A stretch of 64,000 nt of DNA from Pseudalkalibacillus sp052246725 (lineage in GTDB: Bacteria > Bacillota > Bacilli > Bacillales > Fictibacillaceae): assembly GCA_052246725.1 (NCBI GenBank), contig JBQQCL010000001.1. One strand, 5' to 3'. The notes under the pieces are model-generated. The model saw nothing but the letters and a program-made list of their open reading frames with translations, had not been told where the DNA came from and ran no database searches. Positions 61,317 to 64,000 of the stretch are shown here, piece by piece. How positions within the stretch are numbered: position 1 is the first letter of the stretch; the number at the start of each line of letters is the position of its first letter. A program made the translations under genes and the position numbers.

Positions 61317-61500
61317 ATATATCGGACACACAGAGGTTTAAAATCCTAAGCTTCCGAAACATAGTGGACACCAGTGACCTTATTTGCTCCAAATGCTGCA
61401 TCTTTCGTAAATTAGCGGACACCGGAGACCTTATGTGCTTTGAATATGAAAAAAATTAGGCTCAGGGTTGTTTTTGCCAATTAGCGGAACAGTTGTCCTC
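61317..61500. repeat. TTAGCGGACACC-type repeat cluster (four direct copies)
   Basis: Copies at about 61318 (ATATCGGACACACAGAGG), 61361 (ATAGTGGACACCAGTGACCT), 61410 (ATTAGCGGACACCGGAGACC) and 61480 (ATTAGCGGAACAGTTGTCCT) are in one orientation at 43–70-bp spacing. They share the (A/G)CGGACACCAG-GACCTTATTTG consensus with the 31.8-kb cluster. The surrounding 61138–61550 gap has no other recognisable feature. Confidence 0.7.
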
Positions 61501-61550
61501 TAATTATTAACTGTTGAAGTTAATTCCAAACAGAATTAAGAACAAGGTAC

Positions 61551-61586
61551 ACAAAAAAGAGCCGAACCACTGGGGTTCCGCTCTCG
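61551..61586 (-). terminator. Terminator of the nuo operon
   Basis: AGAGC and GAACC (61558–61568) pair with GGTTC and GCTCT (61574–61584) around one C·C mismatch, with TTTTTTGTG on the minus strand. It indicates that nuoN is the last gene of the complex I operon. Confidence 0.85.
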
Positions 61587-61598
61587 AAAATGTAAATA

Positions 61599-63089
61599 CT
61601 ATTTTACAAACAGCTCGTTCATATCGAATCCTTGGAAAAACTCGTATGCTGCGCTTGGATAGACACCGAACAAGAGGGTGCCGGCTGTACAGATGATCAT
61701 GACGATCAACAGCCCGATCGATGGTCGCATCGGATCGACACCGCCTTTACGGAAAAAGATCTGTACGAGTACATTGAAATAATACACGTAAGATACGACC
61801 GTCGTGGCGATCATAACAGAGGCCAGTACATAGTGCCCGGTACCAAGGGAGCTCATGAAGATCCCAAACTTCCCGATAAATCCTGCTGTGAATGGAAGTC
61901 CAGCAAGCGACAGAATGAACACGCCCATCATCACCGCTACCCATGGCGCGCGTTTATACAGTCCTGCAAACGCCGTGAAGTCTTCTGATTTCTCACGTTC
62001 GGTTACGAATTGGATGACAGCGAACGCACCGATATTCATCAATAAATAGGCGAGTAGATAGAACCATGTCATTTTAAAAACTAGCAGCGATAATGAGACG
62101 AATGGCACGAGCACATAACCAGCGTGTGCGATACTCGAGTATGCGAACATGCGCTTGATGTTTCGTTGTCTCAAAGCAACCAGATTACCTACAACCATCG
62201 TAACACCGGCAATGACTGCGATGTATGGCTGAAGCTCCAGAATGATCGCGTTATGCCAGCCCTGGACAGATAAGAACGTGATCAGGAATACTTTTAAAAT
62301 CAGTGTAAATCCGGCTGATTTCGAAACGACGCTTAAGAAAGTCGTAACAGGTGTCGGAGAGCCCTGGTATACATCAGGTGCCCACATGTGGAATGGAGCA
62401 GCTGCGATCTTAAACGAAAGTCCGACAAACAGCATGACGAATGCCATGATCACAAGGAAAGCGTTCTGTTCAACAACGGGGTTTGTCAATGCCTCACCGA
62501 TATCATACAGATTGGTCGCTCCTGTCAAACCGTAAATATAGCTCATTCCGAAAAGAGTGATGGCAGTGGCGATTCCTCCATTGACGACATATTTGAATGC
62601 CGCTTCGTTCGAATGTAGATTGGTTTTCCGAATCCCCGCTAATATATAGGAAGAAATCGATAACAATTCAAGTCCGACGAACAACGTGATGAGGTCCGCA
62701 CTGGATGCCATCATCATCGCTCCGAGCAATGCCGTCAACAAGAGATAGAAGAATTCTCCTCTGAACTCCCATTTGGTTTTCCCCTCATAATCAAGGGCTA
62801 ACAACAATATCAATCCGGTTGCTACAAGGAACAATAATTTGAACGCGAGCGCGAATGAATCGAAGCGATACGTATCAAAAAGGATGCTCGTCGGTTCTGT
62901 GCCGATCTGCATGAGCGAAAAAACGATCGCAATGATTACACCCGCAATCCCTACAAGCGCAAGCGGCTTACGGCTCGCTTTATTCGGCATGAACAAATCC
63001 ATCAACGACAGCAAAGTCGCTACAATCAATATCGTGAACTCAGGGGCCATGATACCCCAGTCATAGCTCAACAATTTTTCTAGTGTCAT
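61599..63089 (-). CDS. nuoN: NADH-quinone oxidoreductase subunit N
   Basis: This 496-residue antiporter-like membrane subunit of respiratory complex I has about 14 helices. Conserved signatures are LITLFVGLELLSISSYILAG (with key Glu), FKIAAAPFHMWAPDVYQGSP (proton-path Lys), QRNIKRMFAYSSIAHAGYVL and LSLAGLPFTAGFIGKF. The NuoN type is clear from FHMWAPDVYQGSPTPVT. The ATG overlaps the nuoM stop by four bases, and a terminator follows. Confidence 0.95.
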   Translation of the reverse strand: MTLEKLLSYDWGIMAPEFTILIVATLLSLMDLFMPNKASRKPLALVGIAGVIIAIVFSLMQIGTEPTSILFDTYRFDSFALAFKLLFLVATGLILLLALDYEGKTKWEFRGEFFYLLLTALLGAMMMASSADLITLFVGLELLSISSYILAGIRKTNLHSNEAAFKYVVNGGIATAITLFGMSYIYGLTGATNLYDIGEALTNPVVEQNAFLVIMAFVMLFVGLSFKIAAAPFHMWAPDVYQGSPTPVTTFLSVVSKSAGFTLILKVFLITFLSVQGWHNAIILELQPYIAVIAGVTMVVGNLVALRQRNIKRMFAYSSIAHAGYVLVPFVSLSLLVFKMTWFYLLAYLLMNIGAFAVIQFVTEREKSEDFTAFAGLYKRAPWVAVMMGVFILSLAGLPFTAGFIGKFGIFMSSLGTGHYVLASVMIATTVVSYVYYFNVLVQIFFRKGGVDPMRPSIGLLIVMIICTAGTLLFGVYPSAAYEFFQGFDMNELFVK

Positions 63090-64000
63090 ACAACAGCCCC
63101 CCTGCCTGCCATCATGGCGTTGATCGTAAGTTGCAGCATATCAGATAGGACTGCTGGATAAACTCCAATCAGAACAATCAAAAAGGTCAGTACCAATGCT
63201 GGCACCCATTCGATGAACCGCGCTTCTTTAATCGAAACAAGTGGTTCTTTCGTTTCGCCGAAGGTTATCGTTAAAACGGCACGCAGCATATAAACCGCTG
63301 TCAGGATGATTCCCAGCGCCCCGACTGCTGCTAGCACCGGCATGACTTCGAATAATCCGAGGAATGCCATGAATTCACTGACAAAACCGGACATTCCAGG
63401 CAGCCCGAGTGACGCGAGGCCTCCCGCTAGCAAGAATCCAGCGGTGACCGGCATCACTCTTGCCATTCCACCTAAATGCGTGATCAACGACGTTCCTGTA
63501 CGTTGATACATCAATCCGACTAGGAAAAACAGCAACGCTGAGATCAATCCGTGGGAGATGACTTGGAACATCGCCCCCTGGATACCAGCATCGGTCAAGC
63601 TTCCGAGTCCGATCAGCACAATCCCCATATGAGACACACTGGAGTATGCGAGGACCTTTTTAAAGTCAATCTGTACGAATGCAATGAACGCACCGTATAA
63701 AAGGTTGATCACTCCGAGTAAAGCGATCCAAAAGGCAATCTTCTCAAACTCCCCTGGGAAGAACCCGATTCCAAATTGATAAAGTCCGTAAGCACCAATC
63801 TTGAGCAAGATTCCAGAGTGGATCATGACAATCGAAGGCGGTGCTTGGACGTGCACTTGCAGCATCCAGGAGTGCAATGGTACGATTGGCAATTTCACGC
63901 CTAATGCGACCAATAAGGCAATCAACAATCCCATCCGAAAGTTGTCTCCCATGTACAACCGCTCAAGTAACTCAGGCGGTTGGCTCAAGAACGCGGATAG
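63086..64000 (-). CDS. nuoM: NADH-quinone oxidoreductase subunit M (C-terminal part)
   Basis: The gene continues past base 64000, and the last about 304 residues are in the window. Complex I subunit M signatures are GVKLPIVPLHSWMLQVHVQA (proton-path Lys and LHxW motif), MIHSGILLKIGAYGL, DFKKVLAYSSVSHMGIVLIG and SHGLISALLFFLVGLMYQRTGT, then LGLPGMSGFVSEFMAFLG. It pumps protons as part of the membrane arm. It is translationally coupled to nuoN. Confidence 0.95.
   Translation of the reverse strand, partial: LSAFLSQPPELLERLYMGDNFRMGLLIALLVALGVKLPIVPLHSWMLQVHVQAPPSIVMIHSGILLKIGAYGLYQFGIGFFPGEFEKIAFWIALLGVINLLYGAFIAFVQIDFKKVLAYSSVSHMGIVLIGLGSLTDAGIQGAMFQVISHGLISALLFFLVGLMYQRTGTSLITHLGGMARVMPVTAGFLLAGGLASLGLPGMSGFVSEFMAFLGLFEVMPVLAAVGALGIILTAVYMLRAVLTITFGETKEPLVSIKEARFIEWVPALVLTFLIVLIGVYPAVLSDMLQLTINAMMAGRGAVV

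Overview
The window is chromosomal DNA from an endospore-forming member of the Bacillaceae. The evidence is the order murA–spoIID–spoIIQ … spoIIID–mbl–flhO–flhP … fabZ on the minus strand (about 45–60 kb), which follows the Bacillus subtilis layout. Other support comes from a MecA-like class B PBP, a YhcR-type nuclease/nucleotidase, a BsaA-type peroxidase, strong AGGAGG ribosome binding sites and frequent TTG/GTG starts. Complex I genes (nuoM, nuoN) upstream of ywmB/murA fit Bacillaceae that carry nuo beside the atp operon. I cannot name the genus from sequence alone.

Region by region. 1–17.8 kb is a nutrient-scavenging island: six M20-family metallohydrolases, an AbgT-type transporter and a five-gene Opp/Dpp-type peptide ABC importer, bracketed by two paralogous putative regulators (the left one cut by the window edge). 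18–25.3 kb holds a coiled-coil protein behind an operator-like promoter, yhdT–panF, an LCP-family cell-wall ligase, a lipid kinase, a membrane-anchored phospholipase-D-like protein and a small membrane protein. 25.3–28.6 kb is a five-part secreted nuclease/5'-nucleotidase. 28.9–31.8 kb has a tiny Spo0E-like protein and a ZorA/ZorB-like (MotA/MotB-type) motor pair with no recognisable effector. 32–38.5 kb has pbpC, an acyltransferase, a GNAT gene broken by one stop codon, a DUF2569 protein and a secreted acidic DUF5667 protein controlled by a c-di-GMP-I riboswitch. 39–43 kb is one very large secreted subtilase. 43.4–50.4 kb runs from a glutathione peroxidase through kynB, fabZ, a RAYT transposase, flagellar rod/hook genes and mbl to spoIIID. 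51–55.5 kb is an ATP-grasp/alpha-E/transglutaminase operon converging on a DUF1028 gene, set between spoIIID and spoIIQ. 55.9–64 kb is spoIIQ, spoIID, murA, ywmB, DUF1146, nuoN and partial nuoM.

The strongest feature that genes do not explain is a family of intergenic palindrome arrays. Twelve loci contain about 58 copies (hand count) of the 13-bp palindrome GGTGCCTGGCACC or close variants at about 48-bp spacing. Between these palindromes lies a second imperfect palindrome (AACCCTTGGGGC…CAACGGGTT type). Several loci are one and the same ordered element of about 205 bp in either orientation, with a fixed AAATTGTCG end. Other loci are homogenised tandem arrays. A RAYT (REP-associated tyrosine transposase) gene sits 170 bp from one array, but its catalytic HUH motif reads H-I-P instead of H-x-H. 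Two further intergenic repeat families are present: TAACGGACACC-type at two loci, and a nine-copy 21-bp GTTCAC repeat.
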